DNA of 64,000 bases from Winogradskyella ursingii (GCF_013403975.1 NZ_JABFDH010000003.1:558001-622000), one strand, 5' to 3'; numbered from the stretch's first letter, positions 10,942 through 21,208 are shown. Translations and numbers: made by a program. The notes: generated from the sequence alone by a model not told the origin.

Positions 10942-12519
10942 ATGAAGCGATTGCTGACTTTCCTTTTATGTTTCGGAATTTTATTGTTCTGGAGTTCTTG
11001 CCGTAATGATTTTGAATTCTCGCCAAGTACAGGAAATCTGGAATTTGCAAGGGACACTGTTTATCTCGATACGGTTTTTACTGACATAGGATCAAGCACT
11101 TACAACTTAAAAGTCTATAATCGCAGTGATGATGACATTGTGATTCCTTCAATTCAGCTAGAACGTGGAGTCAATTCTTTTTATAGAATGAATGTAGATG
11201 GCACCACAGGATTACAAGGTACTCAAGAAGGCAAATTTTTTGAAAATGTAGAACTTTTGGCAAATGACAGTCTGTTCATTTTTATAGAAACTACAATAGA
11301 TATTGAATCATTGTCAGCTTCGGATACACAATTTTTATATACAGACAGAATACTGTTCGATTCTGGCAATGAGCAACAAGATGTCGATTTGGTGACTCTT
11401 GTAAAAGATGCCGTTTTTATTTATCCCAACTTTCAAGGCACAAGCACTAATTTTGAAACCTTAATCTTTGATGCTGATGGAGATGGAAATCCAGATGAAA
11501 CAAATTTACCAGGACGTTTTCTAGAACCTGAAGAACTCACTTTCACAAACGAAAAACCTTATGTAATCTACGGATATGCAGCCGTAAATGAAGGAGAAAC
11601 ATTGACCATGGAAGCTGGTGCGCGTGTTCACTTTCATGCAGATTCTGGTATTCTGGTGACCAATAATGCATCGCTAAATATTAATGGCGAACTCAGTACA
11701 GACCAAGTCACTTTAGAAAACGAAGTTATTTTAGAGAGTGACCGTTTAGAGCCATTGTTTGAAGATGTACCCGGACAATGGGGAACAATTTATTTGTTCA
11801 ACGGGAGTATAAATAATACCGTCAATTATGCCACAATAAAAAACGCAACAATTGGAATCCTATCAGAAGGCAATCAAGACGAGCCAACAGATAAACTGAC
11901 CATTACTAATTCACAGATTTACAATTCCAGCAGTTTCGGAATTTTGGGTAGAGCAACGTCCATAACAGCTGAAAATGTTGTAATAAACAATTCCGGGCAA
12001 TCTTCTTTTGCCGGAACTTTGGGAGGAAAATATAATTTCACCCATTGTACTATAGCCAATTATTGGAACAACAGTTTTAGGCAGTTCCCTGCCCTACTGA
12101 TCAACGATTTTGTTTTGGACGAAAACGGAAACCCGATTACCAATGATTTAGTTGAAGCCAACTTTAACAATTGTATCGTTTACGGTAACGATAACCCAGA
12201 GTTTATTTTAGATCAACAAGGAAATAATTTCAACTACAAATTCACAAATTGTTTATTGCGTTTTGAGAATGACAATTTAGAAGACCTACCTAATTACGAT
12301 TTTAGCAACACTACGTTTTACGAGGGCAATATTTTTAATCTCGATCCAGATTTTGAAAATCCATTCGAAAATTTAATGCGAATAGGTGAAGATTCTGGTG
12401 CGAATAGTATTGGCAACTTAATGTTTGCCAACCAAGTTCCAATTGATATTTTAGGTATTCCTAGAACCGTATCACCAGATGCTGGTGCTTATGAAAGTGT
12501 AGTTTTTCAAGAAGATTAG
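10942..12519 (+). CDS. Outer-surface lipoprotein with right-handed parallel beta-helix
   Basis: 525 residues. The lipobox is FWSSC (Cys20). Residues 25-170 contain beta-sandwich-like strands (YLDTVFTDIGSSTYNLKVYN). From about 200 onward there are repeated short strands of parallel beta-helix type (LTMEAGARVHFHADSGILVTNNASLNINGELS, then many NxxF/YNS rungs), ending in SPDAGAYE, a common C-terminus of pectate-lyase-like helices. No catalytic residues can be named. A structural or ligand-binding envelope role is more likely than an enzyme. An Asp-rich stretch DADGDGNPDET (about 174-184) could bind calcium. Confidence 0.75.
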   Translation: MKRLLTFLLCFGILLFWSSCRNDFEFSPSTGNLEFARDTVYLDTVFTDIGSSTYNLKVYNRSDDDIVIPSIQLERGVNSFYRMNVDGTTGLQGTQEGKFFENVELLANDSLFIFIETTIDIESLSASDTQFLYTDRILFDSGNEQQDVDLVTLVKDAVFIYPNFQGTSTNFETLIFDADGDGNPDETNLPGRFLEPEELTFTNEKPYVIYGYAAVNEGETLTMEAGARVHFHADSGILVTNNASLNINGELSTDQVTLENEVILESDRLEPLFEDVPGQWGTIYLFNGSINNTVNYATIKNATIGILSEGNQDEPTDKLTITNSQIYNSSSFGILGRATSITAENVVINNSGQSSFAGTLGGKYNFTHCTIANYWNNSFRQFPALLINDFVLDENGNPITNDLVEANFNNCIVYGNDNPEFILDQQGNNFNYKFTNCLLRFENDNLEDLPNYDFSNTTFYEGNIFNLDPDFENPFENLMRIGEDSGANSIGNLMFANQVPIDILGIPRTVSPDAGAYESVVFQED

Positions 12520-12603
12520 AGATTTTTTAATTAGGTATCACTTTTAAAATTTGTCTTGAAATTGATATTAAGATTTCACTCTGCATACGATAAAACGAAA
12601 AAC

Positions 12604-12640
12604 AAAAAAGCCTTTCAAAATTTAATTGAAAGGCTTTTAA
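12604..12640. terminator. Bidirectional intrinsic terminator
   Basis: AAAAGCCTTTCAA (12606-12618) pairs perfectly with TTGAAAGGCTTTT (12626-12638) around a 7-base loop, with an A-run before and a T-run after. It sits between the beta-helix lipoprotein gene and the convergent glyA gene. Confidence 0.85.
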
Positions 12641-12659
12641 ATTTCTAAAACTTTAAACT

Positions 12660-13934
12660 TTAAGCCACAAATAAAGGCCTACCGCTCATTAATTCATTCA
12701 CCTTTTTAGCAATACCTTCAAGTACAGTCTCATTCTCATAATTCATGATGACTTCATCAATTAGATCCACTACATAGCTCATGTCATTTTCTTTTAAACC
12801 TCTTGTGGTAATCGCTGGTGTCCCTACTCTAATACCTGAAGTTACAAATGGAGATTCTGTATCAAAAGGCACCATGTTTTTATTAACTGTAATATCTGCT
12901 TTAACCAATGCTTGCTCTGCGTCCTTGCCAGTAATATTCTTATTCCTTAAGTCAATTAACATCATATGGTTATCTGTGCCGCCTGATATTAAATTATAAT
13001 CCTTTGCTACGAATGCTTTAGCCATAGCATCTGCATTATGCTTTACTTGAAGCATATAGTGCATAAATTCGTCCGTTAAAGCTTCGCCAAAGGCTATTGC
13101 TTTTGCGGCAATGATATGTTCTAGTGGTCCGCCTTGATTTCCGGGAAATACTCCAGAATCCAATAAGCTAGACATTTTTCTGAGGTTACCATTTTTCAAT
13201 TTTATACCAAATGGGTTATCAATATTTTCTCCCATCATAATCATACCTCCGCGCGGACCGCGTAATGTTTTATGTGTTGTTGTTGTAACAACGTGGCAAT
13301 GTGGCATCGGATCGTTTAAAATTCCTTTAGCGATTAGTCCTGCAGGGTGAGAAATATCTGCTAGTAAAACAGCACCAACACTATCGGCAACTTCCCTAAA
13401 TTTTTTAAAATCTATATCCCTCGAATAAGCAGAAGCACCCGCAATAATCATCTTAGGCTTTTCCTTTTCTGCCTGATCTGCCAACATATCGTAATCAATA
13501 TAACCCGTATCTTTTTTAACGCCATAAAATGTTGGTTTATAAAGTTTACCTGAGAAATTCACCGGTGAACCATGTGTTAAATGGCCTCCATGTGAAAGAT
13601 CAAAACCTAAAATAGTATCGCCAGGAGTTAAACATGCATGATATACTGCTGTATTGGCTTGGCTTCCAGAATGTGGCTGAACATTGGCATACGCAGCTCC
13701 AAAAAGGGTTTTTGCTCTGTCAATTGCTATTTGCTCGACCTCATCTACCACTTCGCAACCGCCATAATAACGCTTACCAGGATAACCTTCTGCATACTTA
13801 TTGGTAAGTACAGAACCTGCAGCTTCCATAACTTGGTTGCTCACAAAGTTTTCTGAGGCAATGAGTTCAACACCATCTATTTGGCGTTCTTTTTCGGCTT
13901 GTATCAGTTCAAAAATCTGTTCGTCGCGTTGCAT
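12660..13934 (-). CDS. glyA: Serine hydroxymethyltransferase
   Basis: 424 residues, full length. A PLP enzyme that interconverts serine and glycine with tetrahydrofolate, the main source of one-carbon units. Landmarks are [10 protein letters not shown] (23-32), [11 protein letters not shown] (84-94), [12 protein letters not shown] and the PLP lysine Lys222 in [14 protein letters not shown]. It is cytosolic. It starts at ATG 13934, with a -7 promoter element at 13960-13967. It is divergent from fahA with 109 bases between starts, and the two promoters lie back to back. No anomaly is seen. Confidence 0.97.
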   Translation of the reverse strand: MQRDEQIFELIQAEKERQIDGVELIASENFVSNQVMEAAGSVLTNKYAEGYPGKRYYGGCEVVDEVEQIAIDRAKTLFGAAYANVQPHSGSQANTAVYHACLTPGDTILGFDLSHGGHLTHGSPVNFSGKLYKPTFYGVKKDTGYIDYDMLADQAEKEKPKMIIAGASAYSRDIDFKKFREVADSVGAVLLADISHPAGLIAKGILNDPMPHCHVVTTTTHKTLRGPRGGMIMMGENIDNPFGIKLKNGNLRKMSSLLDSGVFPGNQGGPLEHIIAAKAIAFGEALTDEFMHYMLQVKHNADAMAKAFVAKDYNLISGGTDNHMMLIDLRNKNITGKDAEQALVKADITVNKNMVPFDTESPFVTSGIRVGTPAITTRGLKENDMSYVVDLIDEVIMNYENETVLEGIAKKVNELMSGRPLFVA

Positions 13935-13959
13935 ATATAAATTCTTTGTTAAATCAATA

Positions 13960-13967
13960 CAAAAATA
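13960..13967 (-). promoter_or_regulatory. -7 promoter element of glyA
   Basis: On the minus strand this reads TATTTTTG, a match to TANNTTTG. It is 25 bases upstream of the glyA start. No clear -33 TTG is seen. Confidence 0.5.
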
Positions 13968-14000
13968 GTGAATACATTAGTTTAAAAATAAAAATATATG

Positions 14001-14008
14001 TAGGTTTG
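14001..14008 (+). promoter_or_regulatory. -7 promoter element of fahA
   Basis: TAGGTTTG matches TANNTTTG and lies 35 bases upstream of the fahA ATG. It is back to back with the glyA element, 33 bases away. Confidence 0.5.
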
Positions 14009-14043
14009 AGTATAACTAATGAACATTTAATCAACAATAATAT

Positions 14044-15336
14044 ATGCCATTATCAGCCAATAATCCAGACAGAACATCGTGGTTGCACGTAAATAAAGAT
14101 TCTGATTTCCCGATTCAAAATATTCCTTTTGGAGTATTCTTAACTAGAGATGATATTATTACTATAGGAACTCGGATTGGAGATACCGCAATCGACCTTG
14201 GGGCTTTACATCAATTAGGATATTTTGAGGACATTCCCCTGACCGACGATATCTTTCTTCAAGATACTTTGAATGATTTTATAGCAGATGGTAGAAAAAC
14301 GTGGCGACTTGTTAGAAACCGTATTGCCAAAATTTTTGATGCTGAAAATCATACTTTAAAAAATAACATCCCACATAAAGAACGTATTCTTTTTCGCTTA
14401 GATGAAATTGAAATGCAATTACCGATTCAAGTTGGCGATTATACAGATTTCTATGCAAGTAAAGAACACGCCACAAACGTTGGTACCATGTTTAGAGACC
14501 CAGAAAATGCACTTATGCCCAATTGGGTACATATGCCTGTGGGTTATCACGGACGTAGTTCTTCAATCATTCCTTCAGGAATCCCTGTACATAGACCTCA
14601 AGGTCAAACTATGCCAGAGGGAGCCAAAAGTCCAGTTTTTGGACCCTCTAAACTTGTAGATTTTGAACTCGAAATGGCTTTTATTACAACGGACGCGAAT
14701 GATTTAGGAGAACCCATTCCTATTAACGAGGCTGAAGAATATATCTTTGGATTAGTTCTATTTAATGATTGGTCTGCGCGCGATATTCAAAAATGGGAAT
14801 ATGTACCATTAGGACCATTTTTAGGAAAAAGCTTTGCATCATCAATGTCACCTTGGATTGTAACATTAGATGCATTAGAACCTTTTAGAGTAGAAAGTCC
14901 AAAACAAGATCCAAAGCCTTTAGAATATCTTCAAACTAAAGGCAAAAAGAGTTTCGATATTAACTTAGAAGTAGGAATACAGCCCAAAGGCGCAAAAGAA
15001 ACCGTGGTTGCAAAATCCAATTTTAAATATATGTATTGGAATATGGCTCAACAATTAGCACATCACACTGTGAACGGTTGCCCTGTGAATTCTGGTGATA
15101 TGATGGGTAGCGGAACGATTTCCGGGCCAACTGAAGATTCTTATGGCTCAATGTTGGAGCTTAGTTGGAAAGGAACTAAGCCTCTAAAAATGAAGGATGG
15201 AACAGAACGAAAATTTATCAATGATAACGACACTGTTATCATGCGCGGCTATTGTGAAAAGGATGGTACACGTATTGGCTTTGGATCAATAAAAACCAAA
15301 TTGTTACCGGTTTTTAATCCGAAAAAGAAAAAATAG
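14044..15336 (+). CDS. fahA: Fumarylacetoacetase
   Basis: 430 residues. Catalyses the last step of tyrosine/homogentisate catabolism: fumarylacetoacetate to fumarate and acetoacetate. The active-site block YTDFYASKEHATNVGTMFRD is intact, with Asp135 and His142 (equivalent to mouse Asp126 and His133). NWVHMPVGYHGRSSSIIPSG and the metal-site region (DFELEMAF, FNDWSARDIQKWEYVPLGPF) are also intact. Other tyrosine-degradation genes (hmgA, hpd) are not adjacent in this window. A strong hairpin terminator follows at 15360. Confidence 0.96.
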   Translation: MPLSANNPDRTSWLHVNKDSDFPIQNIPFGVFLTRDDIITIGTRIGDTAIDLGALHQLGYFEDIPLTDDIFLQDTLNDFIADGRKTWRLVRNRIAKIFDAENHTLKNNIPHKERILFRLDEIEMQLPIQVGDYTDFYASKEHATNVGTMFRDPENALMPNWVHMPVGYHGRSSSIIPSGIPVHRPQGQTMPEGAKSPVFGPSKLVDFELEMAFITTDANDLGEPIPINEAEEYIFGLVLFNDWSARDIQKWEYVPLGPFLGKSFASSMSPWIVTLDALEPFRVESPKQDPKPLEYLQTKGKKSFDINLEVGIQPKGAKETVVAKSNFKYMYWNMAQQLAHHTVNGCPVNSGDMMGSGTISGPTEDSYGSMLELSWKGTKPLKMKDGTERKFINDNDTVIMRGYCEKDGTRIGFGSIKTKLLPVFNPKKKK

Positions 15337-15359
15337 CAAAGTCTGTAGTTGAAGATGGT

Positions 15360-15399
15360 AGCTCGTAGTTGAAAAAAATTTTCAACTACGAGCTTTTTT
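15360..15399 (+). terminator. Intrinsic terminator after fahA
   Basis: A 16-bp perfect stem (15360-15375 with 15379-15394) with an AAA loop, followed by a T-tract to 15399. The arm sequence AGCTCGTAGTTGAAAA is partly echoed just upstream (CTGTAGTTGAAG, 15343-15354), so there is a short direct repeat beside it. Confidence 0.85.
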
Positions 15400-15545
15400 A
15401 ATTTATAATTTGAAAACAACTACTTGGTAACAAAAGTCTCTTGCAAATTAAATAACTTACAGATTTACAACCTCATAACTTCATCAATTCATTTTGGCAT
15501 CATAATTGAAATCCTATTCATAAGTCTAATTTAAAACACAAGATT

Positions 15546-16727
15546 ATGAAACGATTATTACTATTATCAGTCTTAGTTTCTGTACTAATATCTTGTAGTG
15601 CAAAGAAACAAATTGAAACAGCCATTAGTCACGGAAATTACGATGAGGCTATTGAAGAGGCTTTACAAAAGCTCGAAAACAACAAAGACAAAAAGCGTAA
15701 GCAAGATTATATTGTTATGCTTGAAGATGCTTATTACAAAGTTTTGGAGGAGGATTTGAGCACTATTGCGCATTTTAAAAAAGACGGTAATCCAGAACAG
15801 TACAAAACAATTTATGAAATCTATATAGATTTAGAAGAAAGACAAAATGCTATTAAGCGCATATTGCCATTAAAAATTAATGGAAAAAGTCTTAATCTTA
15901 AATTTAATGACTATGCGTCCGAGATTGTAGATTACAGATATAAGACATCTGATTATTTGATAGGTCAAGGTATAACTCTTCTGGATTCTGAAGATAAATA
16001 TAATGCTAGAAAAGCCTACGAGATATTTAGATACATAGATCGCATTAACCCAAATTTTGAGGAAACCAGAAATCTAATTGATGAGGCACACCATAAAGGA
16101 ACAGACTATGTACATGTTTCTTTACAAAACAACACAAATCAATTGATTCCTGAACAATTAGAAGAGGAATTATTGGACTTTAATACTTATGGCTTAAACC
16201 AATTATGGACACAATATCACATTACAGCAGATAATTCCATTGATTATGATTTTGCCATGCAGTTGCAATTAAAAAGTATTAACATTTCTCCAGAGCGTAT
16301 TAACGAAAGACAATTACTGAGACAGCGAAATATCGTTGATGGTTGGGAATACCTGTTAGATAATAACGGAAATGTAGCAAAAGACAGTTTGGGTAACGAT
16401 ATTAAAATAGATAAAATCGTAAATGTAAAAGCTAGATTTGTAGAAGTGATACAGACGAAATCCGCACAGGTGATTGCCGATGTCATTTACACTGATTTAA
16501 AACAAAATAGAATCGTGGATAAATTTGTTATCGATAGCGGTTTCACATTCGAAAATATATTTGGAAGATCTAGAGGAGACCAGCGCGCTTTGAACAGAGA
16601 CGATCTTTTTCTTCTAAGACAAAGACAAGTGCCGTTTCCAAGAGACGCCCAAATGGTTTATGACACTGGTGAGGAATTAAAATTTAAATTGAAACAAATT
16701 ATTAAATCCTATAAGTTGAATAGTTAA
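15546..16727 (+). CDS. Conserved lipoprotein with helical-repeat N-terminus
   Basis: 393 residues. Lipobox VLISC (Cys17). Residues 20-180 are helical and TPR-like (AISHGNYDEAIEEALQKLEN; YLIGQGITLLDSEDKYNARKAYEIFRYIDRINPNFEETRNLIDEA). Residues 185-390 are a beta-rich region (VHVSLQNNTNQLIPEQLEEELL, VKARFVEVIQTKSAQVIADVIYTDL). It is a conserved flavobacterial envelope protein. I cannot name a function. It has its own terminator at 16731 and a fahA terminator upstream, so it is probably monocistronic. Confidence 0.7.
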   Translation: MKRLLLLSVLVSVLISCSAKKQIETAISHGNYDEAIEEALQKLENNKDKKRKQDYIVMLEDAYYKVLEEDLSTIAHFKKDGNPEQYKTIYEIYIDLEERQNAIKRILPLKINGKSLNLKFNDYASEIVDYRYKTSDYLIGQGITLLDSEDKYNARKAYEIFRYIDRINPNFEETRNLIDEAHHKGTDYVHVSLQNNTNQLIPEQLEEELLDFNTYGLNQLWTQYHITADNSIDYDFAMQLQLKSINISPERINERQLLRQRNIVDGWEYLLDNNGNVAKDSLGNDIKIDKIVNVKARFVEVIQTKSAQVIADVIYTDLKQNRIVDKFVIDSGFTFENIFGRSRGDQRALNRDDLFLLRQRQVPFPRDAQMVYDTGEELKFKLKQIIKSYKLNS

Positions 16728-16730
16728 AAT

Positions 16731-16762
16731 AAAAAACCTCTCTAATTGGAGAGGTTTTTTAT
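16731..16762. terminator. Bidirectional intrinsic terminator
   Basis: AAAAAACCTCTC (16731-16742) pairs perfectly with GAGAGGTTTTTT (16749-16760) across a 6-base loop. It is placed between the convergent lipoprotein and acyltransferase genes. Confidence 0.85.
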
Positions 16763-16790
16763 TTTAATTTATTTAATTCTTCATACTAGA

Positions 16791-17873
16791 CTAATTTTCA
16801 TTAATTCTATTTTCACTTTTAGTTGGATTAGCTTTATAAAAAAATTTCGCTATAGGTGTCTTCTTTAATTTTATTTTACCTAATTCCACAATTCTTGAAC
16901 TTGCTGAAATCAAATATTTGTGAGGAAAATAATAAGCTATTATTATTGAGCCTAAAGTTGCGAATATGCTCAAAATATACATAAAAATCCATCCGCTTCT
17001 AGAAACATCCAAAAGTCTGCATATTTGATAAATTATAAAAAATAATGGCCAGTGGACAATGAAGAAAATAAAAGTTCTTTGTCCAATCCATATGAGCGGT
17101 TTCCATGTTATATACTTAAATATTATCAATATTGAACTTATGGCCAAAACACAGTTAATAAAATAAATCCAATAGGAACCATATCTTAATTCATTAAAGT
17201 GAACATGAACATAACTCGTCATAAAAATAGAAGATAATAGTGTTACTAAAATGACAGGTATTTTGTAATTGCTTATTTTAGTAATCACTTTTTTCTTTCT
17301 GTATAAATAACCCAATAATGAGAATGAAATCCCTAAAGGCAAAGCTTGATGTGCACCTAAATTAAGATTTGGAAAATAAAAACTTTGTGCCCAACCAACA
17401 CATACAAAAGCTATTATAGATAGTCCTATCAGCTTATAACTTAATTTAACAATAAAACTTATAATTACTTTCACAAAAAATAAAGACAAAAGAAACCAAA
17501 GAGGAGGATTTCCTAAGGTCATACCAGATTTTATTAAGTAAAGAAATGGTTTTGCAATTATTACAAAAATAGATTCACCACTTCGAATTAGGCCTGGAAG
17601 TGTAAAAATGTATCCTATTAATGTGCCTATCACCAAAAGAAAAATCAACGGGCTCAAAGAAACTTTGAACATTTTTCTAAAGGAATAGCTGTCATTATGA
17701 ACATAACCCGATTTAAAATAAAACCAAGGCATTAAAAAGTAAAAGAAATTCAGTGCATTTTTATAGATTTCTGTATCAGAGAGTTTTGCCCACTGCGCAG
17801 CATGATATAAAATAATGAGAATAATTAATATTCCTGATATAATATCCAGCGATACATCTCTTTTTTTTATCAT
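16791..17873 (-). CDS. Membrane acyltransferase, acyltransferase_3 family
   Basis: 360 residues with about ten hydrophobic segments. The N-terminus RDVSLDIISGILIILIILYHAAQW is the typical first helix of acyltransferase_3 (PF01757), with the conserved His of the ILYH motif. Members O-acetylate or succinylate surface sugars or other acceptors at the inner membrane. The context (fahA/lipoprotein side, YtxJ side) gives no acceptor. Its upstream region has no clear promoter element. The family is often accessory, but no mobile-element signs flank it. Confidence 0.85.
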   Translation of the reverse strand: MIKKRDVSLDIISGILIILIILYHAAQWAKLSDTEIYKNALNFFYFLMPWFYFKSGYVHNDSYSFRKMFKVSLSPLIFLLVIGTLIGYIFTLPGLIRSGESIFVIIAKPFLYLIKSGMTLGNPPLWFLLSLFFVKVIISFIVKLSYKLIGLSIIAFVCVGWAQSFYFPNLNLGAHQALPLGISFSLLGYLYRKKKVITKISNYKIPVILVTLLSSIFMTSYVHVHFNELRYGSYWIYFINCVLAISSILIIFKYITWKPLIWIGQRTFIFFIVHWPLFFIIYQICRLLDVSRSGWIFMYILSIFATLGSIIIAYYFPHKYLISASSRIVELGKIKLKKTPIAKFFYKANPTKSENRINEN

Positions 17874-17948
17874 AATAAAAAGGCCTACTCTATTTATGCT
17901 AAATAAATATCATAAATTTTTAATGATAGATAGAAAAAATCCTATAAA

Positions 17949-18329
17949 CTACATAATAAACCTATTTAAGTCCAAATCATTAATAGCACCATGACTGGCA
18001 TGTGCTACTGCTACTCCATTTTTAATAACTAAAAGCTGAGGTGACTCGTGCATTACCTGAAACCGATAACCCACTTCGTTCGAAACTTCACGATGATTGA
18101 GCAAATCAAGGTAGTATAAGTCTGCATTAATATCTATATCGTAAGTTGCCACAAATTGGTTCATGACCATACGACTTATACCACATCGTGTAGAATGTTT
18201 GAAAATTAATTGCGTTGTAGCTTTAGATTTTTCGACAATATCTTCTATTTGAGTTTTACTTGCCAATGTAATCCAAGGCAATATCTTCTCTTCTTTTGGC
18301 TCCGATGAACCGAATAATTTTTTAAACAT
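17949..18329 (-). CDS. ytxJ: Bacillithiol-system redox protein, YtxJ-like
   Basis: 126 residues with a thioredoxin-like fold. A single conserved cysteine, Cys49, sits in FKHSTRCGISRMVM, then a cis-Pro segment MHESPQLLVIKNG. This is the monothiol bacilliredoxin-like pattern of YtxJ. Such proteins are proposed to remove bacillithiol from S-bacillithiolated proteins, so its presence suggests that the organism makes bacillithiol (a family-level inference). It is cytosolic. The stop is 75 bases upstream of the acyltransferase start on the same strand. Confidence 0.85.
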   Translation of the reverse strand: MFKKLFGSSEPKEEKILPWITLASKTQIEDIVEKSKATTQLIFKHSTRCGISRMVMNQFVATYDIDINADLYYLDLLNHREVSNEVGYRFQVMHESPQLLVIKNGVAVAHASHGAINDLDLNRFIM

Positions 18330-18592
18330 ATAAAGATTTTATAATGAGTAATTTTAATTAATCATTTTTGTTTTCGCGCTAGGTCAAAACAAAAACACAA
18401 TCTTACTAACCGACAAAAAGTCACGTTATCACTAGGCTAAACAGACATATTGTCTTAAAATATTTTAATAACCAAATTGGTAAGATTATTGACTAAAGAT
18501 AATCAAAACAATATAAAAAAATTTCATTTAAAGCGTTAATTGAGAATCTCTAAAGAATTCTTAGACGTTAAGAAATACAAAATATAAAACAT

Positions 18593-21199
18593 ATGAATTT
18601 TAATAATTATACCATTAAATCACAAGAAGCTATACAGCAGGCACAGCAACTTGCTCAGAGCTTTGGACATCAACAAATTGAAAACGAGCATATATTCAAA
18701 GCGCTTTTCAATGTTGATGAGAATGTATTACCATTTCTTTTGAAAAAATTGAATGTCAATGTATCTATACTTCAACAAGTTTTAGATAAGGAACTAGAGA
18801 GTTTTTCTAAAGTAACTGGTGGCGAAATAATGTTGTCGCGTGAGGGAAGTAAATCCTTGAATGAAGCATCAATTATCGCCAAAAAGATGAACGATGATTA
18901 CGTATCCATTGAGCACTTAGTTTTAGCCATCTTTAAATCTAAAAGTAAAATCGCGCAGATCCTAAAAGACCAAAGCGTCACAGAAAAAGGACTAAATGCA
19001 GCAATCGAAGAATTGCGAAAGGGAGATCGAGTTACATCTCAGAGTCAAGAAGAAACATATAATTCCTTAAATAAGTACGCCAAAAATTTGAACCAATTGG
19101 CACAAGACGGAAAATTAGATCCAGTTATTGGTCGTGATGAGGAAATTAGAAGAATACTTCAAATTCTATCACGTCGTACCAAGAACAATCCAATTTTAGT
19201 CGGTGAGCCTGGTACTGGTAAAACTGCGATTGCAGAAGGGTTGGCACATAGAATTATTGATGGTGACATACCTGAAAACTTAAAGGACAAACAAATTTTC
19301 GCTTTAGATATGGGAGCACTTATAGCTGGTGCCAAATATAAAGGTGAGTTTGAAGAACGTTTAAAAGCGGTTATAAAAGAAGTGACCACAAGTGAAGGTG
19401 ACATCGTATTATTTATCGATGAGATACACACACTCGTTGGTGCAGGTGGCGGACAAGGAGCAATGGATGCTGCTAATATTTTGAAACCAGCTTTAGCCCG
19501 TGGCGAACTGCGTGCCATTGGTGCAACTACCCTAGACGAATACCAAAAGTATTTTGAGAAAGACAAAGCTTTGGAGCGTCGTTTTCAGAAAGTTGCCGTG
19601 AACGAACCTGATACCGAAAGTGCTATTTCAATTTTACGTGGTATCAAAGAAAAATACGAAACACACCATAAAGTTAGAATTAAAGACGAAGCGATTATTG
19701 GAGCCGTAGAACTTTCTAACCGTTATATAACCAATAGATTTCTTCCGGATAAAGCCATTGACCTTATGGATGAGGCGGCTTCCAAATTAAGAATGGAAAT
19801 CAACTCTAAGCCAGAAGAATTGGATGTTCTCGACCGAAAAATCATGCAACTAGAGATTGAAATTGAGGCCATTAAACGTGAAAAAGATGAAACCAAACTC
19901 AAATCTTTAAAAGCAGATTTAGCAAATCTAAAAGAAGAACGTAATGAGCTCAATGCCAAATGGAAGAGCGAAAAAGAATTGGTAGATAATATCCAAAATA
20001 CAAAACAGGATATTGAAAACTACAAACTTGAAGCGGAACGCGCTGAGCGAGAAGGTGATTACGGAAAAGTGGCTGAAATCCGATACGGAAAAATTAAAGA
20101 GGCGACGGAAAAACTTGAAGGCTTCCAACAACAATTATCAGAGCAGCAGGACAACTCGATGATCAAAGAGGAAGTCACTTACGAAGATATTGCAGATGTT
20201 GTTGCCAAATGGACAGGTATTCCTGTAACCAAAATGATACAAAGCGAACGTGAAAAATTGTTACAACTTGAAGATGAGTTGCACAAGCGTGTCGTAGGAC
20301 AAGAAGAAGCTATTGAAGCCGTGAGTGATGCTGTAAGACGAAGCAGAGCTGGACTCCAAAATCCACAAAAACCAATTGGAACGTTTTTATTCTTGGGTAC
20401 TACTGGTGTAGGTAAAACAGAGTTGGCAAAAGCACTTGCAGAATACCTCTTTGATGATGAAAGTGCAATGACGCGAATAGATATGAGTGAGTATCAAGAA
20501 CGTCACGCGGTAAGTAGATTGGTTGGTGCACCTCCAGGATACGTGGGCTACGATGAAGGAGGTCAGTTGACTGAAGCTGTAAGACGTAAACCTTATTCGG
20601 TAGTGCTTTTGGATGAAATTGAAAAAGCGCATCCAGATACTTTCAACATTTTGTTGCAGGTTTTGGATGAAGGACGATTAACGGACAACAAAGGTAGAAT
20701 TGCAGATTTCAAAAATACTATCATTATTATGACTTCAAATATGGGAAGTGATATTATTCAACAGCGTTTTGAAGCTACAAAAGATATTCCTTCAGCAATA
20801 GAAGCGGCTAAAGTGGAAGTTTTAGGTGTATTGAAACAAACGGTTAGGCCGGAATTTTTAAATCGAATCGACGACACCATTATGTTTACCCCTTTATCTG
20901 AAAAAGATATAGTTAAGATTGTTGGTCTTCAGCTTAAAAATGTCACTAAAATGATTGGTCAGCAAGGTATTACTTTCGATGCCACACCAGAAGCGAAGGC
21001 TTATTTAGCTAATAAAGGTTACAATCCAGAATATGGTGCGAGACCAGTAAAACGAGTGATTCAAAAAGAAGTCCTCAATCAGCTGAGTAAAGAAATTTTA
21101 GCAGGAAAAGTGACAACGGATAGCATTATCCTTCTCGATGAATTTGACGGTCAATTGGTGTTTAGAAACCAAGGAGATTTAGTTAGTGAAGATTTATAA
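18593..21199 (+). CDS. clpB: ATP-dependent disaggregase ClpB
   Basis: 868 residues, full length. Clp N domain repeats at 1-145. NBD1 has Walker A GEPGTGKT (204-211) and FIDEIHTLVGAG. The coiled-coil M domain lies at about 400-530 (rich in Lys/Glu), which distinguishes ClpB from ClpA/ClpC. NBD2 has Walker A GTTGVGKT (602-609), then GAPPGYVGYDEGG pore loop and ARPVKRVIQ sensor 2. It works with DnaK to resolubilise aggregates. The 263-base upstream gap has no TANNTTTG element that I can find. It does carry an imperfect palindrome around GAATTC (18549-18565). Stress control is therefore possible but not shown. Confidence 0.98.
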   Translation: MNFNNYTIKSQEAIQQAQQLAQSFGHQQIENEHIFKALFNVDENVLPFLLKKLNVNVSILQQVLDKELESFSKVTGGEIMLSREGSKSLNEASIIAKKMNDDYVSIEHLVLAIFKSKSKIAQILKDQSVTEKGLNAAIEELRKGDRVTSQSQEETYNSLNKYAKNLNQLAQDGKLDPVIGRDEEIRRILQILSRRTKNNPILVGEPGTGKTAIAEGLAHRIIDGDIPENLKDKQIFALDMGALIAGAKYKGEFEERLKAVIKEVTTSEGDIVLFIDEIHTLVGAGGGQGAMDAANILKPALARGELRAIGATTLDEYQKYFEKDKALERRFQKVAVNEPDTESAISILRGIKEKYETHHKVRIKDEAIIGAVELSNRYITNRFLPDKAIDLMDEAASKLRMEINSKPEELDVLDRKIMQLEIEIEAIKREKDETKLKSLKADLANLKEERNELNAKWKSEKELVDNIQNTKQDIENYKLEAERAEREGDYGKVAEIRYGKIKEATEKLEGFQQQLSEQQDNSMIKEEVTYEDIADVVAKWTGIPVTKMIQSEREKLLQLEDELHKRVVGQEEAIEAVSDAVRRSRAGLQNPQKPIGTFLFLGTTGVGKTELAKALAEYLFDDESAMTRIDMSEYQERHAVSRLVGAPPGYVGYDEGGQLTEAVRRKPYSVVLLDEIEKAHPDTFNILLQVLDEGRLTDNKGRIADFKNTIIIMTSNMGSDIIQQRFEATKDIPSAIEAAKVEVLGVLKQTVRPEFLNRIDDTIMFTPLSEKDIVKIVGLQLKNVTKMIGQQGITFDATPEAKAYLANKGYNPEYGARPVKRVIQKEVLNQLSKEILAGKVTTDSIILLDEFDGQLVFRNQGDLVSEDL

Positions 21200-21208
21200 A
21201 TAAATGTA

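Noticed and set aside
16791..17873. Acyltransferase gene as a horizontally acquired island
   Set aside because: There are no flanking repeats, integrase, tRNA or clear compositional break, and normal terminators lie on one side.
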